From positions 1-46,505 of the forward strand of contig JAKQJQ010000300.1 of NCBI GenBank assembly GCA_029561105.1: DNA of 46,505 bases, in the 5' to 3' direction. Both the position numbers and the translations under genes were made by a program. Shown piece by piece: positions 10,174 through 17,459 of the stretch; position 1 is the stretch's first letter, and each line of letters begins with the position of its first letter. A model generated the notes under the pieces. That model ran no database searches. It was not told the origin of the DNA and saw nothing but the letters and a program-made list of their open reading frames with translations. This stretch comes from Bacteroidota bacterium. GTDB taxonomy: Bacteria; Bacteroidota; Bacteroidia; Flavobacteriales; Flavobacteriaceae.

Positions 10174-10261
10174 CCCTAGCCCCGATAGTAGTGGAAATCC
10201 TTTTTGTTTTTTGTTTAAAAACAAAAAGATTGCAACGGATAGCGGGATTAGCTTCTAAAAA
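10174..10261. repeat. intergenic hairpin element, copy A
   Basis: This 88-bp element lies between the divergent AddA-like gene and sodA. It opens with CCCTAGCCCCGATAG and closes with GGATTAGCTTCTAAAAA. The middle is a hairpin in which CTTTTTG pairs with CAAAAAG. The ends match copies B (30069), C (38133) and D (25477). This copy sits in a 5' region, unlike the other three, which abut stop codons. I recall similar sequences in other Flavobacterium genomes but cannot name a described family. Confidence 0.7.
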
Positions 10262-10325
10262 CTACCATCAGTTGGGGCAATGAAATTATAAGGAGATAGT
10301 ATTTCCGATTCCAAAGTTAAATGTT

Positions 10326-10333
10326 TAAATTTG
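10326..10333 (+). promoter_or_regulatory. sodA -7 element
   Basis: TAAATTTG matches TAnnTTTG and lies 36 bases before the sodA start. No clear TTG is found at the -33 position. Confidence 0.5.
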
Positions 10334-10369
10334 AATAAAATATTTTCTAACCATTTAAACCTATATATC

Positions 10370-10978
10370 ATGGCTTTTGAATTACCGAAATTACCGTATG
10401 CCTACGATGCGCTCGAACCACATATTGACGCGCGCACCATGGAGATACACCATACCAAACACCACAACGCCTATACCACCAATCTGAATGCTGCCATTGC
10501 CGGCACCGACATGGAAGGCAAAACCATCGAAAACATCCTTATCAACCTCGATAAATCGAACGCGGCCGTAAGAAACAACGGAGGCGGTTATTACAACCAC
10601 AATTTGTTCTGGACGGTGATGTCGCCCAATGGTGGCGGAAAACCAACAGGAGAGCTTGCAGAAGCTATTGAACGCGATTTTGGAAGCTTTGATGAATTCA
10701 AGGCGAAGTTTGCCAAAGCCGGCGCAACACAATTTGGTTCGGGCTGGGCATGGCTTTGTGTGCACAAGGGCGGAAAGCTCGACGTTTGCGGAACACCAAA
10801 CCAAGACAATCCACTCATGCCAGAAGTAGGTTGCGGCGGAACTCCAATTTTGGGAATGGACGTTTGGGAGCACGCTTATTATTTGAATTACCAAAACCGT
10901 CGTCCGGATTATATAGAGGCTTTCTTTAATGTGATCAACTGGACTGAAGTTTCAAGAAGATTCGCGACAGAAAAATAA
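10370..10978 (+). CDS. sodA: superoxide dismutase (Mn/Fe family, Mn-like)
   Basis: This 202-residue cytoplasmic enzyme dismutates superoxide to oxygen and peroxide. The metal ligands are H27 (EIHHTKHH), H77 (YYNHNLFW), D164 and H168 (DVWEHAYY). Gln145 in TPNQDNPLM and the glycines before the second His (NNGGGYYNH) are the pattern of manganese or cambialistic enzymes; iron enzymes carry the Gln near H77 instead. I start at ATG 10370 because [18 protein letters not shown] is the conserved N terminus; the frame opens further upstream only through a non-coding leader. There is no signal peptide. A strong terminator follows, so it is monocistronic. Confidence 0.96.
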   Translation: MAFELPKLPYAYDALEPHIDARTMEIHHTKHHNAYTTNLNAAIAGTDMEGKTIENILINLDKSNAAVRNNGGGYYNHNLFWTVMSPNGGGKPTGELAEAIERDFGSFDEFKAKFAKAGATQFGSGWAWLCVHKGGKLDVCGTPNQDNPLMPEVGCGGTPILGMDVWEHAYYLNYQNRRPDYIEAFFNVINWTEVSRRFATEK

Positions 10979-10997
10979 ATTCGATATTATTCGATTG

Positions 10998-11029
10998 AAA
11001 ACCCCGGTTATCGCTAACCGGGGTTTTTT
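10998..11029 (+). terminator. sodA terminator
   Basis: AACCCCGGTTA pairs perfectly with TAACCGGGGTT around a TCGC tetraloop, and T6 follows. It is 20 bases after the sodA stop. Confidence 0.95.
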
Positions 11030-11044
11030 ATGGATTGTCGTTAA

Positions 11045-11120
11045 ATTAAATAAGCGGAATGTTACTTCCGCTTATTTGCCCCAAATCTACCATAAACTTA
11101 AATCCTACTAAATATATGGT
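11045..11120 (-). ncRNA. putative small RNA unit 1 of a tandem pair (with terminator)
   Basis: Read on the minus strand, this unit has ACCATA (11120-11115), TTAGTAGG, then a 27-base block (11101-11075) identical to unit 2. A terminator-like hairpin follows: a 12-bp perfect stem AAATAAGCGGAA / TTCCGCTTATTT (11077-11048), then an AT-rich tail. ACCATA can pair with TATGGT, and that TATGGT contains an ATG (reading MVDLGQ...). No clear promoter is seen for this copy. It may be an independent small RNA, a processed 3' UTR, or an attenuator-like leader. Confidence 0.45.
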
Positions 11121-11129
11121 AGAATAAAA

Positions 11130-11280
11130 TTAGCCAGTTACAGATAAGTTGGTGCCTGGAATGTTAAAATATATTGGGATATACCGCAAATAAGTGTAGA
11201 ATTACCTTGTTTGCGATTTTCCTGAAAGTACAAAGGGTGGTATTTGGAGAAGATTTGGCGCGAAACGGAACATAAGTAAA
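11130..11280. other. spacer between the two putative RNA units; no gene seen
   Basis: This AT-rich stretch lies between the conserved units. I see no conserved protein-coding frame, tRNA or repeat in it. On the minus strand the MVDLGQ frame of unit 2 stays open through part of it, for about 54 codons, with a composition unlike a real protein. Confidence 0.4.
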
Positions 11281-11282
11281 AT

Positions 11283-11392
11283 AAAAAAGGAGAAGTAAAC
11301 TTCTCCCTTTTTGCCCCAAATCTACCATAAACTTAACCTACTAATGCTATGGTTCTCCAAATGTATACTGGTACTTCGTTCTGGCAAAATAA
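11283..11392 (-). ncRNA. putative small RNA unit 2 of a tandem pair (promoter, core, terminator)
   Basis: This unit begins about 50 bases after the purF stop, on the purF strand. A promoter-like TTTTG, then TATTTTG about 17 bases later, lies just upstream (about 11387-11415). The core has ACCATAG (11353-11347), TTAGTAGG, and the 27-base block 11336-11310 shared with unit 1. The 3' hairpin is GGAGAAG-TTTA-CTTCTCC (11306-11289) followed by T6, a textbook intrinsic terminator. As in unit 1, ACCATA could pair with TATGGT and mask an ATG. It may instead be the 3' UTR and terminator of purF; the tandem duplication argues for a discrete element. Confidence 0.5.
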
Positions 11393-11441
11393 ATTAGATG
11401 AAATACACCAAAACTCGATAAAATACCTAAAATGTTAATTT

Positions 11442-13340
11442 TCAATACGCTCTTGCGTCATTTCCCTCGTAAAAATTGATGTACGCTTTGTTAACAACCC
11501 GGTTGCCTCCAGGTGTTGGGTAATCGCCCGTAAAATACCAATCCCCTAAATTTTTGGGGCAGGCCAGGTGTAGGTTATCAACAGTCTGGAAGATGATTTT
11601 TATCTCGGCTTTGATTGAATCAGAGCTAAGCATCTCTGCTATTTTGTCGGATATTTGCTGCGGTTCAAACGGCGCGTAAATGGCAGTAACATGATTGACC
11701 ATCTCAATGTCTTTATGGTTTTCCTGTGCCTTACATTTATGGTAAACCGCTTCGATTACCCGCTCCAATCCGTTTTCCTTAAGCAATGCCATGGCGGCAC
11801 GGAACGCAACAAGTGATTCGAGTTTGGCCATATCGATGCCGTAACAATCCGGATAACGGATTTGCGGTGCCGACGACACCACCACGATACTCTTGGGCTT
11901 GAGCCTATCCATCATCTTCAGGATGCTTTTCTGGAGCGTGGTTCCCCGCACAATACTATCGTCAATAATCACAAGGTTGTCGGTAGGTTTGATTACGCCG
12001 TAAGTCACATCATATACGTGGGCAACCAAATCATCGCGGCTGCTGTCCTCAGTGATGAAGGTGCGTAGTTTGGCGTCTTTGATCGCGATTTTCTCGGTGC
12101 GGATCTTAACCGAAAGGATTTCCTCGAGTTTTTCTTTAGTCAGCGTTTTGCGATTGTCAAGAATGTACTGGTTTTTCCTTTGATTGAGAAAATCCTGCGC
12201 GGCCTCGACCATACCATAGAACGAAGTTTCGGCCGTATTCGGGATGTAGGAGAAAACGGTATTGTCTGTATCGTTTCCAATAGCTTGTAAGACATCTGGC
12301 AATAATAGTTTACCGAGTTCCTTGCGTTCCTGGTAAATCTCGGCATCACTACCACGTGAGAAATAGATTCTTTCAAACGAACAGGCCTTTTTGATTGTTG
12401 ACGGAATGATTTCGTGCTCGGTCAACTGTCCGTCTTTTTTGACCACAATTGCAGTTCCGGGTTGCAGTTCTTTTACCTGGCCAAAATCAACATTGAAAAC
12501 CGTTTGGATAACCGGCCTTTCTGAAGCCACAACCACAATCTCATCATCCTCATAAAAATACGCAGGACGGATTCCTGCCGGATCGCGAAACACAAACGCA
12601 TCACCATGTCCAAACAAACCGGCCATCGCATAGCCGCCATCCCATCCTTTAGACGCGCGTTTAAGAATTTTGGCTACATCGAGCTTGGCAGCAATTACCG
12701 GCGAGGCTTCGCGTTTAGACAGCCCATTGTTTTTGCATTCGAGGTATAAATCGGTGACTTCATCATCCAGGAAATGTCCAATTTTTTCCATGACGGTCAC
12801 CGTGTCGGCCATTTCTTTAGGATGCTGGCCAAGCTCTACCAAACTGTTGAACAATTCGGTTACGTTGGTCATGTTGAAATTTCCGGCAACAATGAGGTTT
12901 CGGTGCATCCAATTGTTCTGGCGCAAAAACGGATGGACACTTTCTATGCTATTTTTTCCGAAAGTGCCGTAACGCACGTGACCCAGGAACAACTCTCCTA
13001 TATAAGGTAGGTTTGCCTTTTGCCAATCGACATCGTCTATGCGCTCTGGGTGCGCGGTAAGTTCCTCATTAATCCGCGCGTTGATTTGTGAGAAAACATC
13101 CTGTATGGCCTGGGCGTCATTAGACCGCACACGGCTGATATAACGTTCGCCGGGCGCAACATCGAGCTTGATCGAGGCAAAACCGGCGCCGTCCTGCCCG
13201 CGATTGTGCTGCTTTTCCATGAGCAAGTACATTTTCTGTATGCCGTAAAAAGCAGTACCGTATTTCTCCTTGTAATAGGAAAGCGGTTTTTTTAATCTTA
13301 ATAGTGCAATTCCACATTCGTGTTTGATGGCGTCGCTCAT
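11442..13340 (-). CDS. purF: amidophosphoribosyltransferase family protein (long PurF variant)
   Basis: PurF makes phosphoribosylamine from PRPP and glutamine, the first step of purine synthesis. Visible are the class II glutaminase nucleophile Cys9 in KHECGIALL (behind an eight-residue leader that would have to be removed), HNRGQDGAGFASI, GHVRYGTFG, and the PRPP loop VIIDDSIVRGTT. At 632 residues it is about 120 longer than typical PurF (around 505). Extra sequence lies in the middle and after the PRPP loop, including DWYFTGDYPTPGGNRVVNKA near the C terminus. This is a Bacteroidota variant, and a canonical PurF might also exist elsewhere in the genome. It is the last gene of a minus-strand group with purN. 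Confidence 0.85.
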   Translation of the reverse strand: MSDAIKHECGIALLRLKKPLSYYKEKYGTAFYGIQKMYLLMEKQHNRGQDGAGFASIKLDVAPGERYISRVRSNDAQAIQDVFSQINARINEELTAHPERIDDVDWQKANLPYIGELFLGHVRYGTFGKNSIESVHPFLRQNNWMHRNLIVAGNFNMTNVTELFNSLVELGQHPKEMADTVTVMEKIGHFLDDEVTDLYLECKNNGLSKREASPVIAAKLDVAKILKRASKGWDGGYAMAGLFGHGDAFVFRDPAGIRPAYFYEDDEIVVVASERPVIQTVFNVDFGQVKELQPGTAIVVKKDGQLTEHEIIPSTIKKACSFERIYFSRGSDAEIYQERKELGKLLLPDVLQAIGNDTDNTVFSYIPNTAETSFYGMVEAAQDFLNQRKNQYILDNRKTLTKEKLEEILSVKIRTEKIAIKDAKLRTFITEDSSRDDLVAHVYDVTYGVIKPTDNLVIIDDSIVRGTTLQKSILKMMDRLKPKSIVVVSSAPQIRYPDCYGIDMAKLESLVAFRAAMALLKENGLERVIEAVYHKCKAQENHKDIEMVNHVTAIYAPFEPQQISDKIAEMLSSDSIKAEIKIIFQTVDNLHLACPKNLGDWYFTGDYPTPGGNRVVNKAYINFYEGNDARAY

Positions 13341-13350
13341 AGTTGTAGTT

Positions 13351-13496
13351 TAGTCGAAAGTCAAAAGCCAAAAGTCAAAAGGCTGGCACCAATAAATTTA
13401 ATAGGCTCTTGACTTTCATTGTGTTGATGAATTAGTCTGTTATTCTTGATGTCGTCTGCTTAGGTCGTTTCTCTATTGACTTTCAACTTTCGACTA
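13351..13496. repeat. inverted low-complexity arms between the kinase and purF
   Basis: The left arm at 13351-13382 begins TAGTCGAAAGTCAAAAG and repeats AAAGTCAAAAG. The right arm at 13475-13496 ends in ACTTTCGACTA, the inverse complement of the left start. About 90 bases of unremarkable sequence separate the arms. The arms are built from GTCAAAAG/GTCGAAAG microsatellite-like words. Confidence 0.6.
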
Positions 13497-13499
13497 TTT

Positions 13500-13532
13500 T
13501 AAAATAAAAACGCCCCGTTTCCGAGGCGCAGT
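13500..13532 (-). terminator. terminator after the PfkB-family kinase gene
   Basis: On the minus strand CGCCTCG-GAAA-CGGGGCG (one G-U pair) is followed by TTTTTATTTT. It sits just after the kinase stop, so purF must have its own promoter or rely on readthrough. Confidence 0.88.
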
Positions 13533-13538
13533 TGTTCT

Positions 13539-14462
13539 TTATAGTGTGATGTCGAATTGGGTAAGCGACTTGAACTGTTTGAGTCTTTGGGTGACTTCGG
13601 CTTTGTCTAGTGCTACCATTCTTTCGGTGCCGAACTTCTCTACGCAGAACGAAGCGAGATTCGATCCGTAAATGATGGCGTTTTTCATATTTTCGAACGA
13701 TACGTTTTCGCTTTGAGCGATATAACCAGCAAAACCTCCCGCAAAAGTATCTCCGGCTCCGGTTGGGTCGAAAACCTCTTCTAGTGGCAAAGCTGGGGCA
13801 AAAAATACTTGCTGGTCGTGGAAAAGCAATGCGCCGTGTTCTCCTTTTTTGATTACGATGTATTTTGGTCCCATCGTGTGGATTTTAGCCGCGGCTTTCA
13901 CGAGTGAATATTCGCCCGACAATTGTCTTGCTTCTTCATCGTTGATGGTAATGACATCGATGCGTTTCATGACATCGAGCAATTCGGGTAGCGCGCAATC
14001 CATCCAAAAGTTCATCGTGTCTAAAACTACGAGTTTGGGTTTGTGCGACATTTGGTCGAGTACGCTGCTTTGTACTAATGGATGCAGGTTTCCGAGCATC
14101 ACTACATCGGCATCCTTGAAGTTCTCGGGTACTTTAGGCTGGAAATCGGCCAAGGTATTGAGTTCTGTTACTAAGGTATCGCGCGAATTCAAATCGTTGT
14201 GATATTTGCCGCTCCAAAAGAAAGTCTTTCCGCCTTTTACGATTTCGAGACCCGAAACATCTATGTTTCTCGCCGTTAGCAAATCAATGTATTCTTGTGG
14301 AAAATCATCACCTACAACCGAAACTATGGCCGATTGCAAATTGAAGAAAGAAGCCGAAAGCCCGATATACGTTCCGGCGCCACCTAATATTTTATCTGTT
14401 TTTCCAAAGGGAGTTTCGATTGCGTCGAAAGCGACGGTTCCTACAATCAGTAATTTGTTCAT
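13539..14462 (-). CDS. PfkB-family carbohydrate/nucleoside kinase
   Basis: This is a 307-residue ribokinase-fold kinase with a complete active site. The N-terminal substrate region is GGAGTYIGLSASFF, and the C-terminal signature DPTGAGDTFAGGFAG carries the catalytic Asp and the anion hole (about residues 247-261). The substrate cannot be read from sequence; adenosine, sugar or nucleoside are all possible, and its position between rnhA and purF hints at nucleoside metabolism only weakly. It has its own promoter and terminator. Confidence 0.88.
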   Translation of the reverse strand: MNKLLIVGTVAFDAIETPFGKTDKILGGAGTYIGLSASFFNLQSAIVSVVGDDFPQEYIDLLTARNIDVSGLEIVKGGKTFFWSGKYHNDLNSRDTLVTELNTLADFQPKVPENFKDADVVMLGNLHPLVQSSVLDQMSHKPKLVVLDTMNFWMDCALPELLDVMKRIDVITINDEEARQLSGEYSLVKAAAKIHTMGPKYIVIKKGEHGALLFHDQQVFFAPALPLEEVFDPTGAGDTFAGGFAGYIAQSENVSFENMKNAIIYGSNLASFCVEKFGTERMVALDKAEVTQRLKQFKSLTQFDITL

Positions 14463-14485
14463 CTGTAGCGTTTGAAATTAAGGCG

Positions 14486-14517
14486 CAAAGATAGGTCATA
14501 ACTTTGAAAGTTGCAAA
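14486..14517 (-). promoter_or_regulatory. promoter of the PfkB-family kinase gene
   Basis: TTTG (14517-14514) and TATCTTTG (14493-14486) are separated by 20 bases on the minus strand. The start codon is 23 bases further on. Confidence 0.75.
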
Positions 14518-14567
14518 GCGCCATTATTGTAAAGTTTTACCAAATTACATTTCTTTAAAATATTCGC

Positions 14568-15047
14568 TTACAGCAACTTTGCTTCTTCTTTTTCGTAAAA
14601 AGCATCGATAGAAAGATTCTTTTGCATTGATGCCATCACCGCCAGCTCGTCGCAGCGCTCATTTTGCGGATGGTTGTTGTGTCCTTTGATCCATTTGAAA
14701 TCAACTTTGTGTTGACGGTAAATTTTAAGGAACCGCTGCCATAAATCGGGATTTTTTTTACCTGCGTATCCCTTTTTTTCCCAGCCGAAAACCCAGCCCT
14801 TTGTAATAGAATTGATCACATACTGAGAATCCGAAACTACCAACACCTTCATATTCGGCTTTTTTAACTTCTCAAGCCCTACGATAACGGCAAGTAACTC
14901 CATCCTGTTGTTGGTGGTCAATCTAAAACCTTCGTAAAACTCTTTCCGATGGGGTGTACCCACGAGTTCCATCACCACACCATAGCCACCGTTTCCGGGA
15001 TTTCCTTTGGCAGCACCATCTGTGTAAATATGTACTTCGTGGCTCAT
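14568..15047 (-). CDS. rnhA: ribonuclease HI
   Basis: RNase HI cleaves the RNA strand of RNA-DNA hybrids (R-loops, Okazaki primers). At 159 residues it is normal length. The catalytic D-E-D-D set is present: YTDGAAKGNPG, NNRMELLAV, SDSQYVINSI and GHNNHPQNERCDELA. The handle-region sequence GWEKKGYAGKKNPDLW matches the E. coli-type enzyme. Its ATG overlaps the purN TGA in an ATGA arrangement, which implies translational coupling. Confidence 0.95.
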   Translation of the reverse strand: MSHEVHIYTDGAAKGNPGNGGYGVVMELVGTPHRKEFYEGFRLTTNNRMELLAVIVGLEKLKKPNMKVLVVSDSQYVINSITKGWVFGWEKKGYAGKKNPDLWQRFLKIYRQHKVDFKWIKGHNNHPQNERCDELAVMASMQKNLSIDAFYEKEEAKLL

Positions 15048-15616
15048 TGCTTCGCGTTAGTAAGCAGATTTTCAATAACTTTTGGAAAGTGCTCTTGCTC
15101 GATTTCGTGGATTTTTTGCGCGATGCATTCGCTGTCGGCGCAATGCTCAATCGAAACCTTGTATTGGGCAATTAGCTTGCCTTCATCATAATCTGAATTG
15201 ACGTGATGGATTGAAATACCGGTCTCCTTTTCACCATTCTCTAAGACCGCACGGTGCACATTCATGCCATACATGCCTTTCCCGCCATATTTAGGAAGCA
15301 GCGCCGGATGGATATTGATAATCTGATTGGGATAGGCGTTTATGATGTTGTCGGGAAATTTGAGTAAAAACCCGGCGAGCACAATCAAATCGGGCTTAAA
15401 TTCATTTACTTTTTGAAGGACTTTTTCTGTTTGCAATTCTTCTTTTGAGAATACAACGGCTGGAACACCATGTTTTTTAGCCCGATGCAAAACCTGCGCT
15501 TCGGCATTGTTTGAAAAAACGGCCATGACACTTGCCAAATCGCCCTTTTTGAAATAAGAGATGATGTTCTCGGCATTGCTTCCCGAACCCGACGCGAACA
15601 CTACGATTTGTTTCAT
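15044..15616 (-). CDS. purN: phosphoribosylglycinamide formyltransferase
   Basis: PurN transfers the formyl group of 10-formyl-THF to GAR in purine synthesis. It is 190 residues. The N-terminal phosphate loop FASGSGSNAENI, the catalytic Asn-His in INIHPALLPKYGG and the Asp in NSDYDEGKLIAQ are all in place. It heads the purN-rnhA pair and lies divergent from acpP, with a 176-bp AT-rich region between. I saw no clean TAnnTTTG upstream on its strand. Confidence 0.96.
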   Translation of the reverse strand: MKQIVVFASGSGSNAENIISYFKKGDLASVMAVFSNNAEAQVLHRAKKHGVPAVVFSKEELQTEKVLQKVNEFKPDLIVLAGFLLKFPDNIINAYPNQIINIHPALLPKYGGKGMYGMNVHRAVLENGEKETGISIHHVNSDYDEGKLIAQYKVSIEHCADSECIAQKIHEIEQEHFPKVIENLLTNAKQ

Positions 15617-15754
15617 TTCTTACTGGAATTTGATGCCGCAAAAAAAAGAATAAATAACGAGAATTAATGGGTTTTGCAGCGCCTTTATTAAATTAATTTT
15701 TTAAATTCGTAATCACATTTATTAACTAAAACGTGGTTTTAAAATAAAGTTTTT

Positions 15755-15762
15755 TATTTTTG
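15755..15762 (+). promoter_or_regulatory. acpP -7 element
   Basis: TATTTTTG lies 30 bases before the acpP start in a very AT-rich leader. No clear TTG is present at -33. Confidence 0.55.
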
Positions 15763-15792
15763 CCAACAAATTAAATTCTAAAATTAAAAATT

Positions 15793-16029
15793 ATGTCAGA
15801 CATTGCATCAAGAGTTAAAGCGATTATCGTAGACAAATTAGGCGTTGACGAAAACGAAGTTGTAACAGAAGCTAGCTTTACCAATGATTTGGGAGCCGAT
15901 TCATTAGATACTGTTGAGCTTATCATGGAATTCGAAAAAGAATTCGACATTCAAATTCCAGACGACCAGGCAGAAAACATCGCTACTGTTGGTCAGGCCA
16001 TTTCTTATATCGAAGAAGCTAAAAAATAA
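15793..16029 (+). CDS. acpP: acyl carrier protein
   Basis: This 78-residue acidic carrier protein holds growing acyl chains on a phosphopantetheine arm. The attachment serine is S37 in [15 protein letters not shown]. Length and charge are typical. It precedes fabF as in most bacteria, but a hairpin terminator lies between them, so acpP can be transcribed far more than fabF. The AT-rich leader fits high expression. Confidence 0.97.
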   Translation: MSDIASRVKAIIVDKLGVDENEVVTEASFTNDLGADSLDTVELIMEFEKEFDIQIPDDQAENIATVGQAISYIEEAKK

Positions 16030-16036
16030 TACTTTC

Positions 16037-16076
16037 AACACCCGTAGATTTATTTTTACGGGTGTTATTATTTTTC
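16037..16076 (+). terminator. terminator (or attenuator) between acpP and fabF
   Basis: AACACCCGTA pairs with TACGGGTGTT around a 10-base loop and is followed by ATTATTTTT. The interrupted T run suggests incomplete termination, which would let some transcripts reach fabF. Confidence 0.75.
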
Positions 16077-16087
16077 GGAATGAAACC

Positions 16088-16195
16088 ATGATTGAATTTC
16101 AATCAACAAAATATCACGATACCCATATCTCTTTTATGAATTCAACGCATGAAGATAATGGGTATTGTTATTTAAAACCAATACACAAAAACTAG
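16088..16195 (+). CDS. possible 35-residue small ORF upstream of fabF
   Basis: An ATG-to-TAG frame of 35 residues (MIEFQSTKYHD...KPIHKN) ends 4 bases before the fabF ATG, a spacing that would allow translational coupling. I recognise no family. The start of the frame contains a 15-base dyad GATTGAATTTCAATC (16090-16104) that could instead be a protein-binding site. It may be chance: the region is AT-rich and no ribosome-binding evidence can be read in this phylum. Confidence 0.25.
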   Translation: MIEFQSTKYHDTHISFMNSTHEDNGYCYLKPIHKN

Positions 16196-16199
16196 TAAT

Positions 16200-17453
16200 A
16201 TGGCATTAAGGCGAGTTGTAGTAACAGGTTTGGGCGCACTTACCCCGATTGGAAACAATATCCAGGAATATTGGGAAGCGCTGATCAACGGCGTTAGCGG
16301 TGCTGCACCCATTACCTATTACGATACAGAAAAACACAAGACAAAATTTGCCTGCGAAGTAAAGAACTTCAATATTGAAGACTACATGGACCGTAAAGAG
16401 GCCCGTAGGATGGACAAATTTGCACAGTACGCTGTTGCCGCAAGCGACGAAGCCATCAAAGATGCCGGGCTCACTGCAGATAACGTAGACAAATATCGCG
16501 TCGGTGTTATTTGGGGCGCGGGAATCGGAGGACTCGAAACCTTTCAGGAAGAAGTAATTTATTACGCTAAAGGCGATGGAACTCCAAAATTCAACCCGTT
16601 CTTTATCCCAAAAATGATTGCCGATATTGCTCCGGCGCATATTTCAATGAGAAATGGCTATATGGGTCCCAACTATACCACTGTTTCTGCTTGTGCTTCT
16701 TCTGCCAATGCCTTAATTGATGCGTTCAACTATATCCGTTTGGGTATGTGTGATGTCATTATTTCAGGAGGCTCAGAAGCAGCCATAACTATTGCCGGAA
16801 TGGGCGGATTCAACTCTATGCATGCGTTATCTACCCGAAACGAAAGCCCTGAAACTGCCTCGCGTCCGTTCGACGCAACGCGTGACGGGTTCGTCCTTGG
16901 CGAAGGAGCCGGCGCATTGGTCCTTGAAGATTACGAGCACGCCAAAGCAAGAGGCGCTAAAATATATTGCGAGATCGGTGGTGGCGGTATGTCTTCGGAC
17001 GCGTATCACCTAACGGCACCGCATCCCGAAGGCATTGGTGTCATTGCGGTCATGAACAACACCTTGCGCGACGCTGGCATGCAACCTGAAATGGTAGATC
17101 ACATCAATACCCACGGGACTTCGACTCCACTTGGCGATGTGGCCGAGCTTAAAGCAATCAGTTCGGTTTTTGGAGACCATGCCAAAAACATCAACATCAA
17201 TTCGACCAAATCAATGACTGGCCATTTGCTCGGTGCAGCAGGTGCCATAGAGGCAATCGCTTCGATTCTCGCCATCGAGCACGGAATGATTCCGCCAACA
17301 ATCAACCATACCGTTGTGGACGAAAATATAGACCCTTCCTTGAACCTGACTTTGAACAAAGCGCAGAAAAGAGACGTTAACGTAGCCATGAGCAACACTT
17401 TTGGATTTGGCGGGCATAACGCCTGTGTTTTGTTTAAAAAACTAGACGCCTGA
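16200..17453 (+). CDS. fabF: beta-ketoacyl-ACP synthase II
   Basis: FabF condenses malonyl-ACP with acyl-ACP to elongate fatty acids. At 417 residues it is full length. The Cys-His-His triad is C165 (VSACASSAN), H305 (NTHGTSTP) and H342 (SMTGHLLGAAGA). Downstream, rnc starts 6 bases after the stop, so the two are co-transcribed. Upstream lie the acpP terminator and a possible small ORF or operator. Confidence 0.97.
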   Translation: MALRRVVVTGLGALTPIGNNIQEYWEALINGVSGAAPITYYDTEKHKTKFACEVKNFNIEDYMDRKEARRMDKFAQYAVAASDEAIKDAGLTADNVDKYRVGVIWGAGIGGLETFQEEVIYYAKGDGTPKFNPFFIPKMIADIAPAHISMRNGYMGPNYTTVSACASSANALIDAFNYIRLGMCDVIISGGSEAAITIAGMGGFNSMHALSTRNESPETASRPFDATRDGFVLGEGAGALVLEDYEHAKARGAKIYCEIGGGGMSSDAYHLTAPHPEGIGVIAVMNNTLRDAGMQPEMVDHINTHGTSTPLGDVAELKAISSVFGDHAKNININSTKSMTGHLLGAAGAIEAIASILAIEHGMIPPTINHTVVDENIDPSLNLTLNKAQKRDVNVAMSNTFGFGGHNACVLFKKLDA

Positions 17454-17459
17454 TAGCCA

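Noticed and set aside
10979..11441. Possible tRNA or protein gene in the sodA-purF spacer
   Set aside because: No cloverleaf or conserved frame was seen; the only structure is the tandem units with terminators.
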